This document shows, one piece after another, positions 52,114 through 59,765 of a DNA stretch of 64,000 bases. Numbering within the stretch: position 1 is the first letter of the stretch; each line of letters begins with the position of its first letter. The notes under the pieces were generated by a model, which saw nothing but the letters and a program-made list of their open reading frames with translations, searched no databases and was not told the origin of the DNA. Source of the stretch: Gemmatimonadota bacterium (GTDB taxonomy: Bacteria; Latescibacterota; UBA2968; UBA8231); the NCBI GenBank assembly GCA_009841115.1, contig VXML01000058.1:186001-250000 (forward strand), given 5' to 3'. Both the position numbers and the translations under genes were made by a program.

Positions 52114-52890
52114 ATGCAAAACCGCATCAAAGACCAATTCGCCGCGGGCAAGCCCGCTTTTGGTGCCCAACTCCGCTTCGGCTCTCCGGCTATTGCCGAA
52201 CTCTGCGGCCACTCCGGTTTCGACTTTCTCGTCATCGACTCGGAACACGCGCCGCAAACCCCCACCGGCATCCAGGCGCAATTGCAGGCCATCGGCAATA
52301 CCCCGGCCACGCCCATCGTCCGCCTGCCGCGCGTCGACGAGGAGCAGATCCGCCTGTACCTCGACATGGGCGCGCTGGGCATCCTCGCTCCGTTCGTCAA
52401 CACCGCTGCCCAAGCCGCAAAAGGCGCTCGCGCCTGCCGCTATCCTCCCGTTGGCATTCGCGGTTTCGGGCCGCATCGGGCGGCCCAGTACGGGTTGCGC
52501 ACTGACGAGTACTTCGCGGAGATAAACGACTTAGTGATATTCATCGCGTTGATCGAGACGGCCGAGGCGGTCGCCAATATCGACGAAATCCTCGCTGTCG
52601 AGGGCGTCGATACGTTCGTCATCGGCCCGGTCGATCTGTCGATCTCGCTGGGGGTGCCCTTTGACTACGAGGGGTCTGTTTTCCAAGATGCCCAAGCCCA
52701 GCTAGCCGCAGCCGCTCGCCGCGCTGGCAAGCCCGCCGGTATCGGAATCTATCGCCCAGCTAGCGACCCGCAGTCAATCCAGCGCGCCATGGACGACGGC
52801 TTCTCGCTGATTCTCGCTGGCGGTGACGAGCCGTTTCTCGCGGCTGGCTGCCAACAGATGGCTCGCGTCCGCGCCGACTTGGGGTACTAG
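52114..52890 (+). CDS. HpcH/HpaI family aldolase
   Basis: From ATG 52114 (GGAGG seven bases before) the product has 258 residues, the normal size for 2-keto-3-deoxy-acid aldolases of the HpcH/HpaI family, which split or join pyruvate and an aldehyde with a divalent metal. The motifs FDFLVIDSEHAP (catalytic His region), IVRLPRVDEEQIRLYLDMGALGI in part, VGIRGFGP, IALIETAEAVANIDEIL (metal glutamate) and VDTFVIGPVDLSISLG (metal aspartate) are all present. It stands between a putative glycan-acting protein and a 2-hydroxyacid dehydrogenase, which fits breakdown of an acid sugar to pyruvate and an aldehyde. Confidence 0.92.
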   Translation: MQNRIKDQFAAGKPAFGAQLRFGSPAIAELCGHSGFDFLVIDSEHAPQTPTGIQAQLQAIGNTPATPIVRLPRVDEEQIRLYLDMGALGILAPFVNTAAQAAKGARACRYPPVGIRGFGPHRAAQYGLRTDEYFAEINDLVIFIALIETAEAVANIDEILAVEGVDTFVIGPVDLSISLGVPFDYEGSVFQDAQAQLAAAARRAGKPAGIGIYRPASDPQSIQRAMDDGFSLILAGGDEPFLAAGCQQMARVRADLGY

Positions 52891-52893
52891 TCC

Positions 52894-53883
52894 ATGCGAC
52901 GGCTCGAAGTCCTCTTTCTGCCCCACCCGGTCGCTGCGATCGCTGCGCCTTGGACGACCGACGTCATTGAGGCCGTAAGTGCCCGACACAATCTCCGCAT
53001 CTTCGACCACACCCAGCCGATCGCGCCTCAAATGGTGAGCATTGAAGCCATCGTCGATTTAGGGGGCAATATCAGCCCGGACCTGCTGGCCGCTGCGGCC
53101 GACGCTGGCGTCAAATTCCTCCAAGTCCAGACTACCGGCCTCGACCACGTCGATGTCGAGGGGATTCTCAGTACTGGGCTACTGCTCGCCCATTGCCCCG
53201 GCCAACTCAGCAGCGTGGCGTTGGCCCAGAGTGCGATGATGTTCATCCTCATGCACGCCCATCGCTACGGGGAGGCGCGACGGAACTTCGACGCTGGCAA
53301 GATGTACGTGCCTACGGGCGTCGAGTTGGAGGGTCTGACGCTTGGCCTGATCGGTTTTGGCGCGAGTGCCCAAGATTTGGCGCGCCGGGCCAAGCCCTTT
53401 GGCCTGCGAATCTTGGCCATCGACATCCGCCCGATTGAAGAGGAAATTCTCGCCGAGATCCAACCCGAATTTCTCGGTGGCCCCGAGGACGTCGACCGCG
53501 TGGTGGCCGAGAGCGACTACCTGTCGCTGCACCTGCACCTGACTCCGGAGACCCGGCACACCATTGACGCGCGGCGCATTGGCCTGATGAAGGAAACCGC
53601 CTGCTTGATCAACGTGGCGCGAGGGGCGCTCGTCGATGAGGACGCCCTGTACGAGGCTCTGGTGGAAGGCCGCTTGAGCGGGGCCGGTCTCGATGTGTTC
53701 GCTCAGGAGCCGCCCGACGCTACGGCCCCTGTTTTCCAATTGCCCAATGTGTTTGCCATGCCCCACACCGCTGGTTCGACCGACGGCACCTCGCGCAAGC
53801 GGGCGCGTTTGGCCGCGGACAACCTCGACCGCTACTCTCGGGGCGAGATGCTCGTGGGGCAGATCACGACTAGATTTATCTAA
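52894..53883 (+). CDS. D-isomer-specific 2-hydroxyacid dehydrogenase
   Basis: The 329-residue protein has the substrate and NAD domains of the D-2-hydroxyacid dehydrogenase family. The NAD motif reads LGLIGFGASAQDLA near residue 152, with alanine for the last glycine of GxGxxG. The catalytic arginine is in INVARGALVDE, the glutamate in VFAQEPPD and the histidine in AMPHTAGSTDG. It starts three bases after the aldolase stop and should reduce the keto acid or oxidise the hydroxy acid linked to that aldolase. A weak hairpin, TTTTCG with CGAAAA, follows the stop. Confidence 0.92.
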   Translation: MRRLEVLFLPHPVAAIAAPWTTDVIEAVSARHNLRIFDHTQPIAPQMVSIEAIVDLGGNISPDLLAAAADAGVKFLQVQTTGLDHVDVEGILSTGLLLAHCPGQLSSVALAQSAMMFILMHAHRYGEARRNFDAGKMYVPTGVELEGLTLGLIGFGASAQDLARRAKPFGLRILAIDIRPIEEEILAEIQPEFLGGPEDVDRVVAESDYLSLHLHLTPETRHTIDARRIGLMKETACLINVARGALVDEDALYEALVEGRLSGAGLDVFAQEPPDATAPVFQLPNVFAMPHTAGSTDGTSRKRARLAADNLDRYSRGEMLVGQITTRFI

Positions 53884-53908
53884 ATTTTCGTCGCACCGAA
53901 AAGTATTC

Positions 53909-53937
53909 TTGACATGGTTGTACTGCTCTTTTTGATT
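53909..53937 (+). promoter_or_regulatory. Candidate promoter upstream of the NTF2-like gene
   Basis: TTGACA at 53909-53914 is a perfect -35 hexamer. About 16-17 bases later TTTGAT or TTGATT could act as a poor -10 box. It lies in a 186-base gap between two genes on the same strand, about 150 bases before the next start, so an independent transcript is plausible. Confidence 0.3.
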
Positions 53938-54069
53938 GCGGAATAGGTGCTTTAAGGGAGCCCCCTAGTCCGCCAAAAGGGCCAAGCCCACCTCTCTCGG
54001 AATATCTCCTGCTGTGTACTCTTTTCTGCCTGATCTACGCGGACATCAGGCGCAACGAATGGAGATCAC

Positions 54070-55080
54070 ATGCAGCGATATTCTCGGATTCATCCTGCTG
54101 CAAACCCTATCCTCACCCGTTTTATCTCCGCCTCCACAGAAAACGGAGCGGCAGTAAGAAAAAACCGATTCATCGCCTGCCTCGTCACACTGAATTTTTT
54201 AGGGGGTATAGTCTGGGCTGCGGAAACGCCCGAGACGGTCTTGATCCGCCAGGTTTTAAGCACTGAAAGATCCGGCCATCGGCGGGGCAATGCAGACGTA
54301 GCCATCCAAGCCTATGCCGATCACGTCGTCGTCTATGAAGGGCATCATTCGGCGGACCCGCGAGGGTGGACCGTGCTCCGCGAAAACCGAGCGGCCTTGG
54401 CCCGAGCCTTGGCCGCTGATTTCGAACACCGGCGCTACGATCTCAACCGCACGGTGTTGTTTATTCTCGCCCGCAACGACAAAGCCATCGTCGCTACTCA
54501 GGACTCGGGTCTCGTCATTGATCAGCGAAGCGGTACTAGCCAGTCCCTCGACATGTATCGCCTGTGGACCTTTACCAAAGACGATGACCACTGGCTCGCT
54601 GTCAGCGTCTTCCAAAATATCGCAGATACCACGGCTATAGCACCTGCCCCCGAGGCAAGCGCGACGGAAATCGCGGCCATAGTGGAGCGGGAAGCCGAGG
54701 CTTGGCAAAGCAAAGACGCCGGTGCCATAGTGGCGGCCGTTGATGAGGACTTCGTCGCCTACGACGCCTATCACCTGATGGACCGAACTAAGTGGCGCAT
54801 CGCATTCAGCGACGCCGAGGAATTTGAGGCTTGGCTGAAAAAGCGATTGACGTATGCGAACTATACCATCGACCGGCGCGTGATTCACACCAATCTAGGT
54901 GAAAACGGGTTGACAGCCTTGGCCTTGACCGAGGAGACGGTCTCTGTCTCCTATGAAAAAGGCTCGGCGATCCACAGCATGAAGCGATATGTATTTTGGG
55001 GATTGAGTCGCAGGTCAGGGGATTGGAAAGTTACCCAGTTGCTCGCGAACTTGCCGATTCCCCGGGGTATAGAAGAGTAG
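54070..55080 (+). CDS. Exported protein with two NTF2-like domains
   Basis: The 336-residue protein begins at ATG 54070 after GGAG. A long polar leader of about 30 residues comes before a hydrophobic segment, FIACLVTLNFLGGIVWA, with a likely cleavage before AETPE. Two similar halves follow (about 55-190 and 200-330), each with the SnoaL/NTF2-like pattern of a helix pair and strands: DVAIQAYADHVVVYEG and LWTFTKDDDHWLAVSVF in the first, AIVAAVDEDFVAYDAY and VFWGLSRRSGDWKVTQLL in the second. Such domains bind small molecules, and no catalytic set is identifiable. The internal duplication is my reading of the pattern. Confidence 0.65.
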   Translation: MQRYSRIHPAANPILTRFISASTENGAAVRKNRFIACLVTLNFLGGIVWAAETPETVLIRQVLSTERSGHRRGNADVAIQAYADHVVVYEGHHSADPRGWTVLRENRAALARALAADFEHRRYDLNRTVLFILARNDKAIVATQDSGLVIDQRSGTSQSLDMYRLWTFTKDDDHWLAVSVFQNIADTTAIAPAPEASATEIAAIVEREAEAWQSKDAGAIVAAVDEDFVAYDAYHLMDRTKWRIAFSDAEEFEAWLKKRLTYANYTIDRRVIHTNLGENGLTALALTEETVSVSYEKGSAIHSMKRYVFWGLSRRSGDWKVTQLLANLPIPRGIEE

Positions 55081-55106
55081 CACTAGGCACTGCGAAAGGA
55101 GTGTGT

Positions 55107-55394
55107 ATGTCCCCGGCTGCGCTTCCGCCCAATCCCAACCTAGAGCAACTCAAGAAGCAAGCCAAAAGCCTGCTCAAGGGCCACCGATCTGCCGATCCCG
55201 CCAGCGCGCAGCGGCTCAGGCAAACCCTGTCGCATTTATCCGAACAGACGGACGACGAGATCTTTCAGACCAAGTTCTCCTTGAGAAACGCCCAACTGGT
55301 CATTGCCCGCGAATATGGCTTCGAGCGATGGGCCGATTTGAAGCGGCACGTTGAGTCTCGCCGTGCGACGGAGACCATGTATATATTTACCTGA
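55107..55394 (+). CDS. Small protein related to the N-terminus of ankyrin-repeat proteins
   Basis: From ATG 55107, six bases after AAAGGAG, the protein has 95 residues. The stretches NLEQLKKQAKSLLKGHRSADP and LRNAQLVIAREYGFERWADLKRHVE match the leader found before ankyrin repeats in many soil and environmental bacteria, but here the frame stops before any repeat. It may be a stand-alone version or a shortened gene. It should be cytoplasmic. No function is known for this element. Confidence 0.7.
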   Translation: MSPAALPPNPNLEQLKKQAKSLLKGHRSADPASAQRLRQTLSHLSEQTDDEIFQTKFSLRNAQLVIAREYGFERWADLKRHVESRRATETMYIFT

Positions 55395-55426
55395 ATGGTT
55401 GACAGATTATCAGGAGGTATCTCGCA

Positions 55427-56110
55427 GTGAATGCACTTATTACAGGTGCCAGTTCTGGCATTGGCGAGACCATCGCGCGTCGGCTGGCGGCGGCTGGGCA
55501 CCGAGTTGCGCTGATGGCGCGGCGTGTGGAGCGGGTGCAGGCTCTCGCCGTTGAGTTAGACGGCGCGGTAGCGGTGCCGGGCGATGTGGGAATTGTTGCG
55601 GATTGCGAAACTGCGGTGCGGGAGTCAGTGGAGGCGTTTGGGAGCCTCGACGCGTTGGTCAATGCGGCCGGCACTTGGGTGGAGGGGCCGCTTGCCGAGG
55701 TCAGCTACGAGGACCTACGCACCTTTGTCGATACGGATGTAAACGGCGCGTTGCAGATTACGCGCGCCGCCCTGCCGGTGCTGATGCAAAGCGGCGGACG
55801 GATAGTACATATCAACGGCTTGCAGGGGCTGATCCGCGCGCGGCAGCCGGTGCTCTATGCGGCGGTTGAGTCCGCGGTGCGCGGGCTGTGTGAGAGTTTG
55901 CGCTGGGAGGTAGCGGAGCAGGGAATCCACGTCGGCTTAATCACCCTAGGCGCGGTGGCTAGCCCCGATCCGGTGCCGTTGTACGAGGGCGACCGGCGTT
56001 GTCGCTTGAGCCGCGATGAAGTTGCCGACGCTGTGTGCTTTGTGCTGGCGCAGCCGCGCGGGGTCAATGTCGATGAACTGGTGCTGACGCCGCTGGGGCA
56101 GCAGTGGTGA
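55427..56110 (+). CDS. SDR-fold protein lacking catalytic Ser and Lys
   Basis: The 227-residue protein has the Rossmann fold and cofactor motif of classical short-chain dehydrogenases (TGASSGIGE at 6-14, VNAAGTW at about 78-84). The active site is altered: the tyrosine is Y144, but the lysine four places on is E148 (YAAVE instead of YxxxK), and the serine 13 residues before the tyrosine is G131 (HINGLQG). It should bind NAD(P) but probably cannot catalyse the usual hydride transfer. It starts at GTG 55427 with CAGGAGG upstream. Its stop abuts that of the convergent desaturase. A sensor, chaperone or scaffold role would be inference. Confidence 0.82.
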   Translation: MNALITGASSGIGETIARRLAAAGHRVALMARRVERVQALAVELDGAVAVPGDVGIVADCETAVRESVEAFGSLDALVNAAGTWVEGPLAEVSYEDLRTFVDTDVNGALQITRAALPVLMQSGGRIVHINGLQGLIRARQPVLYAAVESAVRGLCESLRWEVAEQGIHVGLITLGAVASPDPVPLYEGDRRCRLSRDEVADAVCFVLAQPRGVNVDELVLTPLGQQW

Positions 56111-57124
56111 TCAAGCCGCGACGGGCGTCGGCAATTCCGGCACGTATTCGTAGCCTGGCTCGGCTTTTTGCCGTTCGAGGATGGAGGCGATCTCTGTCCA
56201 CGCCTCGTACAGCCCTCGCGGACAGTGTGGCAGGTCGCTTTTGATGGCCGCGTGTAGCTTGCCGAGCCGGTAGCACGGCACGCCAGCGTACATGTGGTGT
56301 TCGATGTGGTAGTTCATGTGCCAGTAGAGGAAGCGGAAGAACGGATTCAAGATGACCGTGCGGGTGCAGAGCCGAAAGTCCGGCACGTCGTCCTGCAAGC
56401 CGATGTGCTGGGTGTTGTTGCACAAAAACAGCAACCAGCCGCCGTAGAACGGGGCCAGCGTAATGAGCACTGGCACCAGCCATAGGCCGAAGTACAAGGA
56501 TACTACCACGATTAGGCCGTGCCCCACCAGCAAGAAGCGATCCCAGCGGATGAGCCGTCGCCGCTTGTCTGGGTCCGATTCGGGGAAGAGCGCCAGCTCC
56601 CATTCGCCCTCTAATTTGCCGCGCGCCCGCCGCCAAGTCGTCTGGTAGCGGCCGTACAAGCCCCACGGATTTACAATGGCACTCTTGAGAAAATCCACCA
56701 ATCGTAATCGGGTCGGCAGAACTACTTCGAGATCGTCGGGCGGGTGCAGGGTGTATTTGTGGTGCTCGGCGTGACTGGTCCAAAAGTGGATGTGGTTATA
56801 CCCGCCGAGAAAGCTGAACAGGCGCAGGAAAAAGTAGTTGAGGAACTTGCTTTTGAAGACTGTGGAGTGACACAATTCGTGGAAGCCGTTGAGCAAAAAG
56901 GCGTAGAACGTGCCGTGAAAGAAGAGGATCAGCAGCAACCACGGCAGGGCCAAGTGCTCGGCCGCGTACCAAGCCCCCGCGCCCGTCGCCGCCAGCAGAC
57001 CCAGATGCGCCAGCGTTTGCAGTAGCCCCCAAAAGTCGCTGCGCTGATTGAGCGCAGCGAGCGTCTCGCGCGGCAAGGGACACCGATACCAGTTTATTTT
57101 GCGCTGGTTTTTTGTCATTTCCAT
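56111..57124 (-). CDS. Membrane fatty acid desaturase/hydroxylase
   Basis: The 337-residue protein is a membrane di-iron enzyme of the fatty-acid-desaturase type. The histidine boxes are complete: HELCH near residue 82, HAEHH near 117 and HIEHH near 279, with an extra histidine in NTQHIG. Hydrophobic segments at about 33-75, 95-112 and 205-245 form the membrane anchor. It acts on acyl lipids or a carotenoid-like substrate at the inner membrane; the exact position of attack is unknown. GGAGGA precedes the ATG. A gap of 74 bases separates it from the creatininase gene upstream on the same strand. Confidence 0.92.
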   Translation of the reverse strand: MEMTKNQRKINWYRCPLPRETLAALNQRSDFWGLLQTLAHLGLLAATGAGAWYAAEHLALPWLLLILFFHGTFYAFLLNGFHELCHSTVFKSKFLNYFFLRLFSFLGGYNHIHFWTSHAEHHKYTLHPPDDLEVVLPTRLRLVDFLKSAIVNPWGLYGRYQTTWRRARGKLEGEWELALFPESDPDKRRRLIRWDRFLLVGHGLIVVVSLYFGLWLVPVLITLAPFYGGWLLFLCNNTQHIGLQDDVPDFRLCTRTVILNPFFRFLYWHMNYHIEHHMYAGVPCYRLGKLHAAIKSDLPHCPRGLYEAWTEIASILERQKAEPGYEYVPELPTPVAA

Positions 57125-57198
57125 GGTATCTCCTCCTCTAAAAAAGCTAACCTTACTGTCGCAATTTTACGCTAGCTGGGCAAGTTATAATCACTGAC

Positions 57199-57936
57199 TT
57201 ACAAGTGTCCTTTCCTTATGTCCTCGACGATGCGGACCAATACCTCGACCGCGGCGCAGATGAAGCGCTCTCCCTTTTCCGCGGACCCATAGGTGGGGTC
57301 GCCGTAGGTGCCTTGATCGGTCGATTGATGGATCCAGCGGTAGCGGGCGACTTGGCCGGCGCGCTCGGACTGCGGCGGGTGGCCGTCCTTTTGCAGGCGA
57401 TCTGCTTTGACCCACTCGGGATGCAGGGCCATCATCACCGAGGTTTCCATCTCGCCCGCGTGCCCCCAACCGTGGGGCCCTGCCTCCCTGATCTTGCCCA
57501 GCTCGTCGTAGGCAAACCAAGAAGTACCATAGATTCTCGCGTCGGGGCACTTCTCCATCAGGCGCTGGAGGGAGACGTTCATATTAGGGACATTGCCGCC
57601 GTGGCCGTTGACGATGAGGATTTTGTCGAAGTCGGCGTGGACCATGCTGCTGACGGTATCGACGATCATGTTGATGTGGGTCTCTGATTGGGCGGTTATC
57701 GTGCCCTTAAACCGCAGATGGTGCGGGGAATAGCCCAGCCATTGCGCGGGGAGACAGAGGACCTGATCGGGAATTTCCGCGTCGAGGCGATCGACGATAG
57801 CGGCGACCTCGGCCGTGTCCGTTATAAAGGGCAGGTGCGGCCCGTGCTGCTCAAACGCCGCGATGGGATATACTACTACCGTGTCGTCTCTGGACACCTG
57901 TTCCAAGTCGGGCCAAGTGAGTTCAGCTAGTTTCAC
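57199..57936 (-). CDS. Creatininase family protein (canonical metal site)
   Basis: The 245-residue protein begins at GTG 57936, with GGGGGAG six bases upstream. All signatures of the creatininase family are intact: FEQHGPHLPFITD (E29, H31, D40), VNGHGGN (H112) and GHAGEMETS. Such enzymes are amidohydrolases or form the cyclic-amide step in cofactor pathways (MftE, formamidases). The frame continues upstream for over 200 codons, but that stretch is antisense-like to the PhyH gene and I exclude it. The start is two bases from the PhyH stop, so the two are coupled. It contrasts with the altered copies at 11611 and 16764. Confidence 0.92.
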   Translation of the reverse strand: MKLAELTWPDLEQVSRDDTVVVYPIAAFEQHGPHLPFITDTAEVAAIVDRLDAEIPDQVLCLPAQWLGYSPHHLRFKGTITAQSETHINMIVDTVSSMVHADFDKILIVNGHGGNVPNMNVSLQRLMEKCPDARIYGTSWFAYDELGKIREAGPHGWGHAGEMETSVMMALHPEWVKADRLQKDGHPPQSERAGQVARYRWIHQSTDQGTYGDPTYGSAEKGERFICAAVEVLVRIVEDIRKGHL

Positions 57937-57938
57937 GA

Positions 57939-58814
57939 TTAGCTCCCCCAGCGGTCTGGATTGATTCCCGGCGCGTCGCGCTGCATGCCTTGGGGTTTGT
58001 GGACCTGCTTCCACTCCTTGCCGGTTGTGTTGCGGCTTTGGAGAAAAGGTTTGGCCACGGCCGGCGCGTTTTCCACCCATTCCGGGTCCCAATCGTCCAT
58101 CGGCTGAACCGGCCCCGCCCAAGCTGGTCGGTAGCCGAACTGGATCAGTTCCCGAGGGGCCAAATCCTTGTTGGGATGGGTGCCGTGGAAGAGGAGGGCG
58201 GGTATCATGACGACTGAACCGGCCTTGGCACAGAGGGTGATTTCCTGCGGGTGCGAGACATAGCGCACGTACGGGTTGGCTTGGGCGTGGAACGAGAGAT
58301 GGGAGCGCGGGATGAGCCGGAAGGGCGCGCGCTCGGGCGGCAGGTCGTCGAGGTAGTAGAGCACCCGTAGAAGGCGCGGCGAAGAGCCTTCGAAGCCAAA
58401 GATCGACGAGCCGAATGGCTGGCCGTCGGTGTGCATTGAAATGCCCGGCGAGCCGGAGAGGGTGCGGGTGAAAAGCCCGTGCGTGAAGACGATGTCCGGC
58501 CCCATCAGCGCTTTGAGGAATTCCGCGATTGGCGGATAGCCGATCAGTTCGGCTACCAACCGGCTCGTGCACTGGGGCTCGTGGTGGACGGTTTGGGCCT
58601 TGCTGTAGTCCTTGTGCGTCATCGGCAGGTCTTTTAGCTCGGCCTTCAGCGCTGCAATGTGCTCGGCGTCGAGTACATCTGGCATGAGCACGTAACCCTC
58701 CATTTCGAGATGGCGGATCTGCTCGCTCAGAGAGAAAGCGGCAAAATCGGTCTCATCGACCGTCATAAAGCCGATTTCTTCTTTAGGATCAATTTTTACG
58801 GTGGTGGTCTCCAT
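57939..58814 (-). CDS. Phytanoyl-CoA dioxygenase family protein (canonical HxD)
   Basis: This 291-residue oxygenase has an intact iron site: H128-T-D130 in SMHTDGQP and a distal H210 in LFHGTHPN, then GYRPAW with the oxoglutarate arginine. The conserved LIPRSHLSFHA replaces the usual PGSH segment. It is clearly diverged from the PhyH at 152-1024. AAAGGAGG stands before the ATG. It is coupled to the canonical creatininase, which suggests sequential oxidation and hydrolysis of a nitrogen-containing compound; that link is inference. Confidence 0.88.
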   Translation of the reverse strand: METTTVKIDPKEEIGFMTVDETDFAAFSLSEQIRHLEMEGYVLMPDVLDAEHIAALKAELKDLPMTHKDYSKAQTVHHEPQCTSRLVAELIGYPPIAEFLKALMGPDIVFTHGLFTRTLSGSPGISMHTDGQPFGSSIFGFEGSSPRLLRVLYYLDDLPPERAPFRLIPRSHLSFHAQANPYVRYVSHPQEITLCAKAGSVVMIPALLFHGTHPNKDLAPRELIQFGYRPAWAGPVQPMDDWDPEWVENAPAVAKPFLQSRNTTGKEWKQVHKPQGMQRDAPGINPDRWGS

Positions 58815-58878
58815 GCTGTCCTCCTTTGCTAGGCGCTACTCGCTACGACGACTGGCGGGCGGCTATGAGGGTGCGCCC

Positions 58879-59541
58879 CTACTTGCGCGACTCTCGCCAC
58901 TTGTCAAGGGAAAAGTCGTCTGAATCGTACAGCGCAAAAATTTTCGCTTCTTTGTCCCGCACTTCTGCGGCTAATTCTAACACTTCCTCGGCGTGTTCCA
59001 GCGGGATGCGCACGCAGCCGTCGCCGTCGCCGAAGATCAGGTCTCCCGGCCGAATCCGCACCGACCCTACGGTAATTGGCGCGTTGACTCGCGTCGCGTT
59101 GAATACGCCGTGCCCTGGCACCGTCCCCCAAGCGAAGATCGGCAGCCCGACTCGGCGGATCCCCTCTAAGTCGCGCACTGTTCCATCGACAACGGCCCCC
59201 ACAGTGCCTAGCCGCTGGTGCAGCCGCGCCATGCCGTCGCCAAAACTGGCCCCGCGCCCGGGACGCGAATCTACGTCCTTCATCACCGCGAATACGGGTC
59301 CCTCCGTGGCGTCGATTGCTTCGTAATACCCTTCCCAAGGGACTGCTACGGAGTCCGGGTCGTTGGTCGTTACTTCTGCGGTCACTGCATAGCCGATGAC
59401 CGGACCCAATTCCGGCAGCAGGTAGCGGATCCGATGGTCGGTGTACTCTTCGTTGGGTAGGCCGCACTTTAACACGATGGCGTTGAATATCGTCGGCGAG
59501 TCGAATTCCTTAAAGGCTGCTAGTACTTCGGGTTTGACCAT
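58879..59541 (-). CDS. RraA-family protein (aldolase-like)
   Basis: From ATG 59541, ten bases after AAGGAG, the protein has 220 residues and matches the RraA/HMG-aldolase family. The conserved core reads ASFGDGMARLHQRLG, GAVVDGTVRDLEGIRRVGLPIFAWG (arginine and aspartate of the metal/substrate site) and GDLIFGDGDGCVRIP. In bacteria of this kind most members are 4-hydroxy-4-methyl-2-oxoglutarate or oxaloacetate lyases rather than RNase E inhibitors. An extra 16 codons to 59589 have no ribosome site. It precedes the PhyH-creatininase pair on the same strand with a 64-base gap. Confidence 0.87.
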   Translation of the reverse strand: MVKPEVLAAFKEFDSPTIFNAIVLKCGLPNEEYTDHRIRYLLPELGPVIGYAVTAEVTTNDPDSVAVPWEGYYEAIDATEGPVFAVMKDVDSRPGRGASFGDGMARLHQRLGTVGAVVDGTVRDLEGIRRVGLPIFAWGTVPGHGVFNATRVNAPITVGSVRIRPGDLIFGDGDGCVRIPLEHAEEVLELAAEVRDKEAKIFALYDSDDFSLDKWRESRK

Positions 59542-59765
59542 AGAAAATTTGCTCCTTTTTGCGATTGCGCGATTAGTCACCGATTCCAAACAATTAGCTG
59601 ACTCAACGCGTTGATCCTAGTGAATAGAGCGCATTCGCACGGCGGTTGTCAATCCGCACTGCATGGGCAGCGCGCATTGTCTTCTGCTCAAGACTGGATT
59701 GACGCCCGCGCAAGACCTATACTTTGCGCTGCCCCTGACGACCGCTCACCAAACCGGAGGATTCC

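Noticed and set aside
53885..53902. TTTTCG...CGAAAA hairpin after the dehydrogenase gene as a terminator
   Set aside because: The stem has only six pairs, mostly A-T, and no T-run follows.
57937..58572. An open minus-strand frame extending the creatininase upstream to 457 residues
   Set aside because: The extra part overlaps the PhyH coding region in another frame, has low-complexity Arg/Pro-rich sequence and ends where a good GTG with ribosome site begins the conserved protein.
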